From positions 1-33,875 of the forward strand of contig JAUQWW010000045.1 in assembly GCA_030834965.1 (NCBI GenBank): a stretch of 33,875 nucleotides of DNA, given 5' to 3'. This stretch comes from Gallionellaceae bacterium. Its GTDB lineage: Bacteria > Pseudomonadota > Gammaproteobacteria > Burkholderiales > Gallionellaceae. Below, in pieces: positions 18,237-30,537 of the stretch. The number at the start of each line of letters is the position of its first letter. Position 1 is the first letter of the stretch. The position numbers were made by a program, and so were the translations under genes. The notes below the pieces were generated by a model, which saw nothing but the letters and a program-made list of their open reading frames with translations, made no database searches and was not told the origin of the DNA.

Positions 18237-18812
18237 TTAGATACTCAATTCTTTGGCCAAAATGATTGCCTCTGCGATCTCCGCCAAACGCTTGTTCCTG
18301 CTCATCGCCATGCTGCGCATACGCTTGTAGGCATCCTGCTCGCTGTAACCGTGATCCGTCATCAAAATGCCTTTGGCGCGATCCACCAACTTGCGTTCGG
18401 CGAGCTGGCTCTTCGTTTCCTTCAACTCGTTTTGTAAGCGCTTATGCTCGACAAAACGGGCGGCAGCCACTTGAATGATGGCGCTCAGGTCCTCACGCTG
18501 AATCGTGTGCGCCACATAGGCACTGATGCCGGCACGCATTGCTGCCTCAATGCCGCTTTGTTCTTTCTGCGCGCCCAACACCACCACCGGCGCTTCCAGC
18601 ATGTTTGACAGCAGACTGATTTGTTCCAGCGTGTCACGCTCCGGCGCATTGGCATCCACGATAATCACGTCGGCGGATGCCGGCGGGATTGAATCTTTGC
18701 CAACTTGTTCCCAAGTTAGTATCCCGGCGACTTCGAATTCAGCCAATTCAAGGCTGGCTTTCAACCAGTCAATGCGGTCTTGCTCCTCGCCAATGATCAG
18801 GATTCGTTTCAA
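18237..18812 (-). CDS. nasT: NasT-type ANTAR antiterminator
   Basis: RNA-binding antiterminator for nitrate/nitrite assimilation leaders. The 191 residues comprise a receiver-like domain (1-120), a helical linker and an ANTAR domain (about 125-186, RKLVDRAKGILM and DAYKRMRSMAMS). The receiver keeps Asp53, but the usual Thr/Ser is Gly (VVVLGA) and the conserved Lys is replaced near YVAHT. Phosphorylation control is therefore doubtful, as for NasT proteins held inactive by NasS. No nasS gene lies in this window. The start codon is TTG at 18812, with GGGAG seven bases upstream. A sigma-54-like promoter lies 32 bases before the start. Its likely targets are the nrtA and nirB leaders. Confidence 0.92.
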   Translation of the reverse strand: MKRILIIGEEQDRIDWLKASLELAEFEVAGILTWEQVGKDSIPPASADVIIVDANAPERDTLEQISLLSNMLEAPVVVLGAQKEQSGIEAAMRAGISAYVAHTIQREDLSAIIQVAAARFVEHKRLQNELKETKSQLAERKLVDRAKGILMTDHGYSEQDAYKRMRSMAMSRNKRLAEIAEAIILAKELSI

Positions 18813-18843
18813 GATCTGCTCCCTGTGGTTTCAATGTTAATTC

Positions 18844-18859
18844 AGCAATAAGCGGGCCA
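18844..18859 (-). promoter_or_regulatory. Candidate sigma-54 promoter of nasT
   Basis: The minus strand reads TGGCCCGCTTATTGCT: one mismatch in the -24 element (C for A), a perfect -12 TTGCT and GG-N10-GC spacing. It lies between the amtB terminator and the TTG start of nasT. No clear NtrC site was seen nearby, so confidence is lower than for the other three promoters. Confidence 0.6.
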
Positions 18860-18889
18860 AACCGGAATCCCCGCTCGGCTGGTTGCAAG

Positions 18890-18917
18890 AAAAAGGGCAC
18901 CTTGCGATGCCCCTTTT
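18890..18917 (-). terminator. Intrinsic terminator after amtB
   Basis: In the minus-strand RNA, AAAAGGG(G)CA pairs with UGCCCUUUU, closing a loop of about 8 bases and ending in a U-run. It lies just past the amtB stop codon and separates the porin-glnK-amtB operon from nasT. Confidence 0.8.
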
Positions 18918-18938
18918 GCTTGCTACAAACGACGCACG

Positions 18939-20450
18939 TTACATGCTGTAAGCACGCTCGCCATGTGTCGTGGTATCCAGGCCTTCGCGTTCCGCTTCTT
19001 CCGGTACACGCAAACCCATCACCATGTCGATCAACTTGAACAGCACGAAGCTGACGATGCCCGACCACAAGATCGTCACGCCCACGCCCCATGCCTGGCT
19101 GGTAACCTGGCCCATGATGGAATATTCCGCAACCTTGCCCGTGGCATAGTCGAATACGCCGGTACCGCCCAGCATGGGTGACGCAAACACGCCCGTCCCC
19201 AGCGCACCCACAATACCGCCCACACCGTGCACGCCGAATACGTCCAGCGAGTCATCCACGCCCAGCATTTTCTTCAGGCCATTCACACCCCAGAAGCACA
19301 GCACACCGGCAATCAGGCCCAGCACGATAGCGCCCATCGGGCCGATGAAGCCGCACGCCGGAGTGACTGCCACCAGGCCTGCGACCGCGCCGGAAGCTGC
19401 GCCCAGCAGGCTGGGTTTGCCCTTCAGCATCCACTCGGTGAACATCCAGGACAAGGCTGCGGCAGCGGTCGCAACCACGGTGTTGACCATCGCCAGTACA
19501 GCAGTGCCGTTAGCTTCCAGGTTGGAACCGGCGTTGAAGCCGAACCAGCCCACCCACAGCAGCGAGGCGCCTATCATGGTCATGGTCAGGCTATGCGGCG
19601 CCAGTGATTCCTTGCCGTAGCCAATGCGTTTGCCCAATACGATGGCGCCCATCAATGCCGCCATCGCAGCGTTGATGTGTACGACCGTGCCACCCGCAAA
19701 GTCCAGCGCACCCTTGCCGAAGATGAAGCCTGACGGATCGGCGTAGGCGGACGGGCCGCCCCAGAACCACACCATGTGCGCCATCGGCAGGTACGAGAAG
19801 GTGAACCACAGCACGGCGAACACCAGCAGCGCGGAAAACTTGATGCGTTCGGCAAACCCGCCCACAGTCAGCGCGACGGTTATGGCGGCGAAGGTGAGCT
19901 GAAACACCATGAACAGCATCTCCGGAATCACCACGCCCTTGCTGAAGGTTTCCACCACCGCATCGGTATTCACTCCGGCGAGGAACGCCTTGGAGAATCC
20001 GCCGATAAAGCTGTTCAGCCCGCCACCGCCAGTGAACGCGAGGCTGTAGCCATACACCACCCACAGGATGGCGATGACACAGAAGATGACGAACACCTGT
20101 GTCAGCACGGACAGCATGTTCTTGGTGCGTACCAGGCCGCCGTAGAACAATGCCAGGCCGGGAATGGTCATCAGGATCACCAGCACGGTCGCAACCATCA
20201 TCCAGGCAGTGTCGCCCTTGTCGGGAACGGGTGCGGCGGCTGCAGCAGCTGCTTCGACAGGCTGAGCAACATCGACCGCAATTGTCACATCTGCCATTGC
20301 GTTGGTTGTTTCCTCTGCGTGCAGCGGCATGGCCAGGCCGCACAGCAAAACCATTAGCGTGAAAAGCGCTAACAATGTTCTAGTCGCGGCGTAACGCCCG
20401 CTGGCATGGACATGAGCCTGCACCAATACTCCACTTTGTGTCGTTTTCAT
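18939..20450 (-). CDS. amtB: Ammonium transporter AmtB
   Basis: Inner-membrane ammonium channel. The 503 residues start with a cleavable signal peptide (MVLLCGLAMPLHA) and an Ala-rich spacer (about 60-80), followed by 11 predicted membrane helices. Both conduction histidines are visible, in VHINAAMAALMG and in GVHGVGGIVGALGTG, plus the family block FGFNAGSNLEANG. I chose the ATG at 20450 because AAGGAG lies just upstream and the signal peptide follows. The frame is open back to 20660, but that region overlaps glnK. glnK ends 10 bases upstream, and GlnK is expected to block AmtB when nitrogen is plentiful. Confidence 0.96.
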   Translation of the reverse strand: MKTTQSGVLVQAHVHASGRYAATRTLLALFTLMVLLCGLAMPLHAEETTNAMADVTIAVDVAQPVEAAAAAAAPVPDKGDTAWMMVATVLVILMTIPGLALFYGGLVRTKNMLSVLTQVFVIFCVIAILWVVYGYSLAFTGGGGLNSFIGGFSKAFLAGVNTDAVVETFSKGVVIPEMLFMVFQLTFAAITVALTVGGFAERIKFSALLVFAVLWFTFSYLPMAHMVWFWGGPSAYADPSGFIFGKGALDFAGGTVVHINAAMAALMGAIVLGKRIGYGKESLAPHSLTMTMIGASLLWVGWFGFNAGSNLEANGTAVLAMVNTVVATAAAALSWMFTEWMLKGKPSLLGAASGAVAGLVAVTPACGFIGPMGAIVLGLIAGVLCFWGVNGLKKMLGVDDSLDVFGVHGVGGIVGALGTGVFASPMLGGTGVFDYATGKVAEYSIMGQVTSQAWGVGVTILWSGIVSFVLFKLIDMVMGLRVPEEAEREGLDTTTHGERAYSM

Positions 20451-20460
20451 CGCGATCTCC

Positions 20461-21653
<1,193 letters not shown>

Positions 21654-21710
21654 GATGCTTCCTTTTCTGGTTGGTTGAGAACGGGATAACACTATCCACG
21701 ACCTTCTCTC

Positions 21711-21726
21711 AGCAGATACCGTGCCA
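21711..21726 (-). promoter_or_regulatory. Sigma-54 promoter of the porin-glnK-amtB operon
   Basis: The minus strand reads TGGCACGGTATCTGCT: a perfect -24 element and a -12 element with one mismatch (CTGCT for TTGCT), at GG-N10-GC spacing. NtrC-like sites lie 40-80 bases upstream. Confidence 0.8.
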
Positions 21727-21764
21727 CCCACATTTATTGCCATAAAACAATATGTTGTAATGAA

Positions 21765-21805
21765 GCACAAAAACCAGTGCGATTCCCGTGCACCAAATGC
21801 ATGCA
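21765..21805. promoter_or_regulatory. NtrC-like sites upstream of the porin-glnK-amtB operon
   Basis: TGCACCAAATGCATGCA (21789-21805) matches the NtrC dyad at 13 of 17 positions when read on the minus strand. A second minus-strand dyad, GCACTGGTTTTTGTGC (21780-21765), has two perfect half-sites one base further apart than usual. The distance to the -24 box at 21726 suits an enhancer. These also lie in the divergent region with ubiK. Confidence 0.7.
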
Positions 21806-21897
21806 GGCACAATGCGCGTTTGCACCCGACAGGTGCGACGATGAGGCAGGGAAAGTTTGCTACACTGCATGCAACCAATTTTCGATGGAGATAAGCC

Positions 21898-22134
21898 ATG
21901 TTCAACCCCAAATTTTTCGATGAAATTTCCGCCAAGCTGAGTGAGGTGGTGGCAAGCAGTCCGGCAAAAGATATCGAGAAGAATGCGCGCGCCTTGCTGG
22001 CGCAGGGTTTCGCCAAACTGGATCTGGTGACGCGCGAAGAATTCGATGTGCATGCCCAGATGCTGTCGCGCACATTGGAAAAGCTGGCCGAACTGGAAGC
22101 ACGCGTTGCCGCACTCGAAGCACAAAACAAATAA
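21898..22134 (+). CDS. ubiK: UbiK-family accessory factor (BMFP domain)
   Basis: A 78-residue coiled-coil protein (YqiC/UbiK family) that helps ubiquinone assembly with UbiJ in aerobically grown proteobacteria. The N-terminal part has the family pattern FDEISAKLSEVVASSP and KNARALLAQGFAKLDLV. The C-terminal half (residues 45-78) is a predicted coiled coil (LEKLAELEARVAALEAQ) that forms trimers. The ATG at 21898 follows GGAGAT. A TACACT -10-like element lies at 21861-21866. It is divergent from the porin operon. Confidence 0.9.
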   Translation: MFNPKFFDEISAKLSEVVASSPAKDIEKNARALLAQGFAKLDLVTREEFDVHAQMLSRTLEKLAELEARVAALEAQNK

Positions 22135-22166
22135 TTTTGATGTTACAAGAAAAGCTTTTGTATACC

Positions 22167-22192
22167 GTCATTCCGGCGAAAGCCGAAATGAC
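22167..22192. repeat. Short palindromic repeat (REP-like hairpin)
   Basis: GTCATTCCGGC-GAAA-GCCGAAATGAC forms an 11-base-pair stem with one mismatch and a GAAA tetraloop. This kind of GTCATTCC...GGAATGAC element is a familiar dispersed palindrome in proteobacterial genomes. It lies between ubiK and comM and could stop or stabilise the ubiK transcript. Confidence 0.7.
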
Positions 22193-22198
22193 AAACTA

Positions 22199-23695
22199 AT
22201 GAGCCTTGCGGTCTTATATAGCCGCGCCCTCTCCGGCATGGATGCAGCGCTGGTCACCGTCGAGGTGCACCTTGCCAACGGCCTGCCCAGCTTCACCATC
22301 GTCGGCCTGCCCGAAGCTGAAGTGAAAGAGAGCAAGGATCGCGTGCGCGCCGCCTTGCTGACCTGCCAGTTTGAATTCCCCAGCCGCCGCATCACCGTCA
22401 ATCTCGCGCCTGCAGACCTGCCCAAGGAGAGCGGGCGTTTCGACCTGCCCATCGCGCTCGGCATACTCGCCGCATCCGGACAGATTCCATCCGACCGCCT
22501 GGCTGAATATGAGTATGCCGGAGAACTGGCGCTCACCGGAGAACTGCGTCCGATACGCGGCGCGCTGGCAATGACCTACCACGCCGCAAATTGCGGCCGC
22601 GCTTTTATCCTGCCCGAAGCAAATGCCGCCGAGGCGGCGCTGGTGGAAGACGCGGCGGTATATCCGGCACAATCGCTTTTGCAGGTAGCGGCGCACCTTG
22701 CCGGGCGCGAACCGATCCACCGCTACCTCCCCGACCCGCAACCCACGCTGCCGAATTACCCCGACATGCGCGACGTGAAAGGCCAGGCGCAAGCCAAGCG
22801 CGCCTTGGAGGTTGCCGCTGCAGGCGGCCACAGCGTGCTGATGAGCGGGCCGCCCGGCACCGGCAAATCCATGCTGGCCGCACGCTTCCCCGGCATCCAG
22901 CCGCAGATGAGCGAGGCCGAGGCGCTGGAAAGCGCGGCCATGCAGTCGCTGGGCGGCATGTTTGACGTGGCGAACTGGAAGCGCCGCCCGTACCGCGCGC
23001 CGCACCACACTGCTTCTGCCGTCGCGCTGGTCGGCGGCGGCAGCAATCCGCGTCCGGGCGAAATCTCCATCGCCATGCACGGCGTGCTGTTTCTGGACGA
23101 GCTGCCGGAATTCGACCGGCATGTGCTGGAAGTATTGCGCGAACCGCTGGAAAGCGGACGCATCACCATCTCGCGCGCCGCGCGCCGCGCCGATTTCCGC
23201 GCCCAGTTCCAGCTGGTTGCCGCAATGAACCCATGCCCCTGCGGCTATCTCGGCCACTACAACGGCAAATGCCGCTGCACGCCGGACCAGATTGCGCGCT
23301 ATCGCGGCAAGATTTCCGGCCCGCTGCTGGATCGGATCGATATTCAGATCGAAGTGCCTGCCGTGCCGCAGGAAACCCTGCTCAAGCAGGCCGACGGCGA
23401 AATCAATTCAGTCATTCAGGTGCGTGTGGAAGCAGCGCGCGCACGTGCATTGGCCCGCCAGGGCAAGCCCAATGCGCAACTTGCGGTGAGCGAAATTGAT
23501 ACCTTGTGTGCGCCTGATGCGCAGGGCGCCGCGCTGTTGCAGCAGGCTATCACCCGCCTCAATTTATCCGCACGCGGCCATCACCGCGTACTCAAGGTGG
23601 CACGCACCATTGCTGATCTGGCAGACAGTGAACCTGTTCTGACATCCCACATTGCCGAGGCAGTGCAGTATCGCAGGATGGACAGGCAGGGATAA
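22199..23695 (+). CDS. comM: ComM/YifB-family Mg-chelatase-like AAA+ helicase
   Basis: AAA+ ATPase; ComM promotes branch migration during integration of incoming DNA in natural transformation, and the family is also present in non-competent species. The 498 residues start with a Lon-like N-terminal domain (MSLAVLYSRALSGMDAALVT). The AAA+ core follows (about 200-380), with Walker A GPPGTGKSM and Walker B GVLFLDELPEF. A cysteine cluster (NPCPCGYLGHYNGKCRC) and a C-terminal helical domain end the protein. I chose the ATG at 22199 because the conserved N-terminus begins there; the open frame runs back into ubiK at 22046. No clear ribosome site is visible, and the start lies 6 bases after the palindrome. 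Confidence 0.92.
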   Translation: MSLAVLYSRALSGMDAALVTVEVHLANGLPSFTIVGLPEAEVKESKDRVRAALLTCQFEFPSRRITVNLAPADLPKESGRFDLPIALGILAASGQIPSDRLAEYEYAGELALTGELRPIRGALAMTYHAANCGRAFILPEANAAEAALVEDAAVYPAQSLLQVAAHLAGREPIHRYLPDPQPTLPNYPDMRDVKGQAQAKRALEVAAAGGHSVLMSGPPGTGKSMLAARFPGIQPQMSEAEALESAAMQSLGGMFDVANWKRRPYRAPHHTASAVALVGGGSNPRPGEISIAMHGVLFLDELPEFDRHVLEVLREPLESGRITISRAARRADFRAQFQLVAAMNPCPCGYLGHYNGKCRCTPDQIARYRGKISGPLLDRIDIQIEVPAVPQETLLKQADGEINSVIQVRVEAARARALARQGKPNAQLAVSEIDTLCAPDAQGAALLQQAITRLNLSARGHHRVLKVARTIADLADSEPVLTSHIAEAVQYRRMDRQG

Positions 23696-23729
23696 ATACC
23701 CCCAGAGATAAACGCTCAACGTTACATGG

Positions 23730-23735
23730 TAAAAT
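23730..23735 (+). promoter_or_regulatory. Possible -10 element of metH
   Basis: TAAAAT, preceded by TGG as in an extended -10, lies 27 bases before the metH ATG. No good -35 hexamer is visible, so support is weak. Confidence 0.35.
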
Positions 23736-23762
23736 CCGCGCTCATTTTCTGAGCCGGACATC

Positions 23763-27476
<3,714 letters not shown>

Positions 27477-27490
27477 CCAGGAAGGCGACG

Positions 27491-27853
27491 ATGAAATTCC
27501 TCACTCCCGAGCAGATGGAAAAACCGCGCAAGCGCCGCCTGCGCAAGAAACTGCGCCTGGGCGAGTTCCAGGAGTTCGGTTTCAGCTTCGAACTGACCTA
27601 CGACCGTAGCGCCCTCTCCTACGACGATGCGCTGGACCATCTGATCGACTTCGTCGAGGCCCAGGGCTGGGTGTTCGGCGGTGGCGGCTCGCCGGAACAG
27701 GCGGAGATCAGCGGCTACCTGTGCCTGGCGCGGGTCGGCAGCCTGGACGAGGCGGACCGGGAAAGCGCCCGCCTGTGGCTGGAAGCCCAACCCTGGTGCA
27801 AGACCTTCGAGGTCGGCCCGTTGAGCGACTGCTGGCACAACTTCTTCGAGTGA
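27491..27853 (+). CDS. YggL family protein (DUF469)
   Basis: A 120-residue acidic-basic protein of the YggL/DUF469 family, reported to associate with the 50S ribosomal subunit; the role is not firmly known. The first 25 residues are very basic (EKPRKRRLRKKLRLGEF), followed by a compact alpha/beta domain with VFGGGGSPEQAEISGYL. The ATG at 27491 is preceded by GAAGGCGACG and lies 14 bases after metH, so co-transcription is possible. Codon use is of the Pseudomonas type. Confidence 0.85.
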   Translation: MKFLTPEQMEKPRKRRLRKKLRLGEFQEFGFSFELTYDRSALSYDDALDHLIDFVEAQGWVFGGGGSPEQAEISGYLCLARVGSLDEADRESARLWLEAQPWCKTFEVGPLSDCWHNFFE

Positions 27854-27883
27854 AACCGGCGCCAGCAGGCGCGAAGCTGCGAC

Positions 27884-28381
27884 CTACACCCGGATCAGGC
27901 GCGGTTCATGCCCCGTGTGGGCGAGAAAGGCCAGCAGGTCTGCGTAGCGAATGCACTCGGTGGCGGTATTCACCAACGGGTGGAAACCGAGCAACTGGTC
28001 CTGGCGAATGGCATCGTCGAGCAACACCTCGACCCTGTGCTGCGGATCGTTGACCAGCGCGAAAGGCGTCACGCAGCCCAGTTCGACGCCGAGGTATTCG
28101 CGCAGGCGCTCGACCGAGGCGAACGACAGGCGGCTTTCGCCGATCTGTTCGGCGATGCCCGGCAGGTCGGCCTCCTTGCGCTCGTCGAGCAGCACCAGGT
28201 AGTGGCGAGTACCCTTGCGGTTGCGCAGGAACAGGTTCTTGATGCCCTGGTCGGGCAATTCGATGCCCTGCGCGTAATATTCCTCGATGGAGGCGATCGC
28301 CGGATGCTCGACCCGCTGGCTGTCGATGGCCAGCTCGCGGAGCAACGCCAGAAGCGCCTGCTCGTCCATTTTCGCACTCAT
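27884..28381 (-). CDS. Prolyl-tRNA editing protein (YbaK/ProX family)
   Basis: A 165-residue stand-alone editing-domain protein. The family hydrolyses mischarged aminoacyl-tRNA, for example Ala-tRNA-Pro, to protect translation. Seen: RVEHPAIASIEEYYAQG near the N-terminus, LFLRNRKGTRHYLVLLDERK (about 50-69), GVELGCVTPFALVND (about 97-111) and FHPLVNTATECI near the C-terminus. This resembles PrdX/ProXp-ala more than YbaK, although I cannot separate the substrates by eye. It is convergent with the yggL gene and is followed upstream by DUF1883 on the same strand. Confidence 0.88.
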   Translation of the reverse strand: MSAKMDEQALLALLRELAIDSQRVEHPAIASIEEYYAQGIELPDQGIKNLFLRNRKGTRHYLVLLDERKEADLPGIAEQIGESRLSFASVERLREYLGVELGCVTPFALVNDPQHRVEVLLDDAIRQDQLLGFHPLVNTATECIRYADLLAFLAHTGHEPRLIRV

Positions 28382-28394
28382 GGGACGCGCGCCC

Positions 28395-28697
28395 TCAGGT
28401 GAACTGCGAACCGGAACGGCGCACGAACTTGATCGACCACTTGAAGTTCGGCTTGCGCGTCACGCTGATCGGGCGCCGGGTCACGGTATCGATGGTGATG
28501 TTCCAGAACCCGGTGCTGGGCACCTTGATCTTCGCCGGGAAGCGGTCGAAGGCGCCGCCATGGTAGCTATGCCGCCCGCCATTCTTGAAACTGCGGAAAT
28601 TGGCGTCGTTCATCAGGCGGATATTGCATTGCTGCGAACACTCGATGACCACGATGTCGTCTTCGTTGAGGTGTTCGCGCTGGTGGACGAATTTCAT
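28395..28697 (-). CDS. DUF1883 family protein
   Basis: A 100-residue soluble protein beginning MKFVHQREHLNEDDIVVIEC, with a beta-rich pattern and a strongly basic second half (RRPISVTRKPNFKWSIKFV). It matches the DUF1883 family, whose function is unknown. The ATG at 28697 was chosen because GGAAC precedes it and the conserved part begins there; an open frame runs to 28757. It ends 13 bases before the start of the editing protein, so they probably form a two-gene unit. Confidence 0.75.
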   Translation of the reverse strand: MKFVHQREHLNEDDIVVIECSQQCNIRLMNDANFRSFKNGGRHSYHGGAFDRFPAKIKVPSTGFWNITIDTVTRRPISVTRKPNFKWSIKFVRRSGSQFT

Positions 28698-28794
28698 GGA
28701 ACGGTTCCGTTGCTGCGGTGGAGCGGAGCGCAACGATAGCACGTCGGCGCCGGCCATACCGCCTCATGACGGGCAATGGTAGGATGCGCGCCCC

Positions 28795-29835
28795 ATGCGT
28801 AGCCAAGACCTCCACCAGCGCCTCGCCGATCTCGGCGCCAAGCCCCTGCATTGCGGGAGGATCGTCCGCGCCTGGCTGCAAGGCCGCGCCCTCGATGCCT
28901 GCACCGCCCGCCAGCCGGCCGAGGACTTCCTGCCGCTGAGCGTACGCCACGGTCTGCCCCAGGTCGCCGCGGAACTGGAAGGCATCGCCCGCCTGCACAG
29001 CGAGCATCCGGCGAGCGACGGCTCGTCGCGCCTGCTGGTGGAACTGGCCGACCGGCAGATGGTGGAAAGCGTGCTGCTGCCGCGCGGTGGGCTGTGCGTC
29101 TCGACCCAGGTCGGCTGCGCGGTCGGCTGCGTGTTCTGCATGACCGGCCGCAGCGGCCTGCTGCGCCAGGTCGGCAGCCTGGAGATGGTCGCCCAGGTGG
29201 TCCTGGCGCGGCGTCGGCGAGCGGTGAAGAAAGTGGTGTTCATGGGCATGGGCGAGCCGGCGCACAACCTCGACAACGTCCTCGAAGCCATCGACCTGCT
29301 CGGCACCGATGGCGGCATCGGCCACAAGAACCTGGTGTTCTCCACCGTCGGCGATCCCCGCGTGTTCGAGCGCCTGCCCCGGCAACGGGTGAAGCCCGCC
29401 CTCGCCTTGTCCCTGCACAGCACCCGCGCCGAACTGCGCCGGCAACTGTTGCCCAAGGCGCCGCCGCTGAGCCCGGAAGAACTGGTGGAAGCCGGCGAGG
29501 CCTACGCCCGCCGGGTCGACTATCCGATCCAGTACCAATGGACCCTGCTCGAAGGGATCAACGACAGCCTGGAGGAAATGGACGGCATCCTGCGCCTGCT
29601 CAAAGGCCGCTTCGCGGTAATGAACCTGATCCCCTACAACAGCATGGACGGCGACGCCTACCGGCGCCCGAGCGGGGAGCGGATCGTCGAGCTGGTGCGC
29701 TACCTGCACAGCCGCGGCGTGCTGACCAAGGTGCGCAACTCGGCCGGCCAGGACATCGACGGCGGCTGCGGGCAACTGCGCGCCAGGGCCACGCAGGGCA
29801 CGGCGGAACGGCGCATCCCCGCCCGCCAGGCCTGA
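28795..29835 (+). CDS. RlmN/Cfr-family radical SAM methyltransferase (paralogue)
   Basis: A 346-residue radical SAM enzyme of the family that methylates adenosine C2 or C8 in 23S rRNA and tRNA. Seen: the CX3CX2C cluster at Cys108, Cys112 and Cys115 (CAVGCVFC), the first mechanistic cysteine at Cys101 (LCVSTQVGC) and the second at Cys325 (DIDGGCGQL), plus FMGMGEPAHNLDNVL. With both mechanistic cysteines kept, activity is likely. Pseudomonas has another RlmN elsewhere, so this is probably a second family member with an unknown target. A short N-terminal domain (1-90) resembles the RNA-binding part of RlmN. Resistance cannot be inferred. Confidence 0.85.
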   Translation: MRSQDLHQRLADLGAKPLHCGRIVRAWLQGRALDACTARQPAEDFLPLSVRHGLPQVAAELEGIARLHSEHPASDGSSRLLVELADRQMVESVLLPRGGLCVSTQVGCAVGCVFCMTGRSGLLRQVGSLEMVAQVVLARRRRAVKKVVFMGMGEPAHNLDNVLEAIDLLGTDGGIGHKNLVFSTVGDPRVFERLPRQRVKPALALSLHSTRAELRRQLLPKAPPLSPEELVEAGEAYARRVDYPIQYQWTLLEGINDSLEEMDGILRLLKGRFAVMNLIPYNSMDGDAYRRPSGERIVELVRYLHSRGVLTKVRNSAGQDIDGGCGQLRARATQGTAERRIPARQA

Positions 29836-29899
29836 AGCCACCCTCCTCCCGCCAAGGGTCTAGACTCTCAGGGCAGGTATGGAAAAGAGAGGACCACCG

Positions 29900-30127
29900 A
29901 TGGGTATCGAGACGGAAGAACCGAACCAGAAGCCGCCGACCTTCTGGCAGATGCTGCATAGCGTGATGGCTGCCGCCTTCGGCGTACAGAGCGGGCGAAA
30001 CCGCGCCCGCGATTTCAGCCACGGCAAGCCCGTGCACTTCATCATGCTGGGCCTGCTCTTCACCCTGGTGTTCGTGCTGTTGCTGGCCGGGATCGTGAAA
30101 CTGGTGCTGAGCCTCAGCGGCCTGTGA
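29900..30127 (+). CDS. DUF2970 small membrane protein
   Basis: A 75-residue protein with one C-terminal membrane helix (HFIMLGLLFTLVFVLLLAGI, about residues 47-66) and a polar cytoplasmic N-terminus containing the family pattern FWQMLHSVMAAAFGVQSG. The function is unknown. I chose the ATG at 29900 because GAGG lies 10 bases upstream. A GC-rich hairpin with a short T-run (about 30132-30153) may end its transcript. Confidence 0.8.
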   Translation: MGIETEEPNQKPPTFWQMLHSVMAAAFGVQSGRNRARDFSHGKPVHFIMLGLLFTLVFVLLLAGIVKLVLSLSGL

Positions 30128-30151
30128 TCCCTGCGCCGCCGAGGCGGGCTT

Positions 30152-30268
30152 TCACTGGTGGCTGACCCAGAACACCGCGGTAGCCACCACCAGCAGGATC
30201 AGGACGAAGGCCGCGCGGGCGTCGACCACGCTGTCGCGGTTTTCCTGGGTTTTGCTCGGCTCGCTCAT
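30152..30268 (-). CDS. Small single-pass membrane protein (38 residues)
   Basis: A short gene on the minus strand. The protein starts MSEPSKTQENRD, continues with a membrane helix (AAFVLILLVVATAVFWV) and ends in SHQ. Support: GGGGGAG lies just before the ATG at 30268, and the topology is clear. It may be missed by automatic annotation. Function unknown; no homologue is recalled. It is divergent from cysI and convergent with DUF2970. Confidence 0.7.
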   Translation of the reverse strand: MSEPSKTQENRDSVVDARAAFVLILLVVATAVFWVSHQ

Positions 30269-30537
30269 GACTCCCCCTGTTTCTTGTGGGTATCGGGACG
30301 AAGACATCGAAAGGCACTCTCCAGTTAAGACCAGCGCCGCCCATCGCTCAAGAAAGGCGCCGTTGCGAAGCGGTTATGCTTGCCTGGCGACTTAGTCTTT
30401 TTGGTTCTTACCATATACTCAAACATCACTTTTACGCATAAATATGAACTGGTATCGTGCGCCCACTCCGCGTGGAGCGCGTAGCCGTGCGCGCTGGTTA
30501 ACGCAGTAAGCCGCATAGCCTGACAGCAGGAATATTC
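30269..30537. promoter_or_regulatory. Control region upstream of cysI
   Basis: 269 bases without a gene. About 30375-30460 is clearly more AT-rich than its surroundings, holds the likely promoter of cysI and is where CysB-type sites would be expected. I cannot align a CysB site with confidence. Downstream, CTCC-GCGT-GGAG and nearby GC repeats (about 30465-30500) suggest a hairpin in the leader RNA. Confidence 0.4.
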
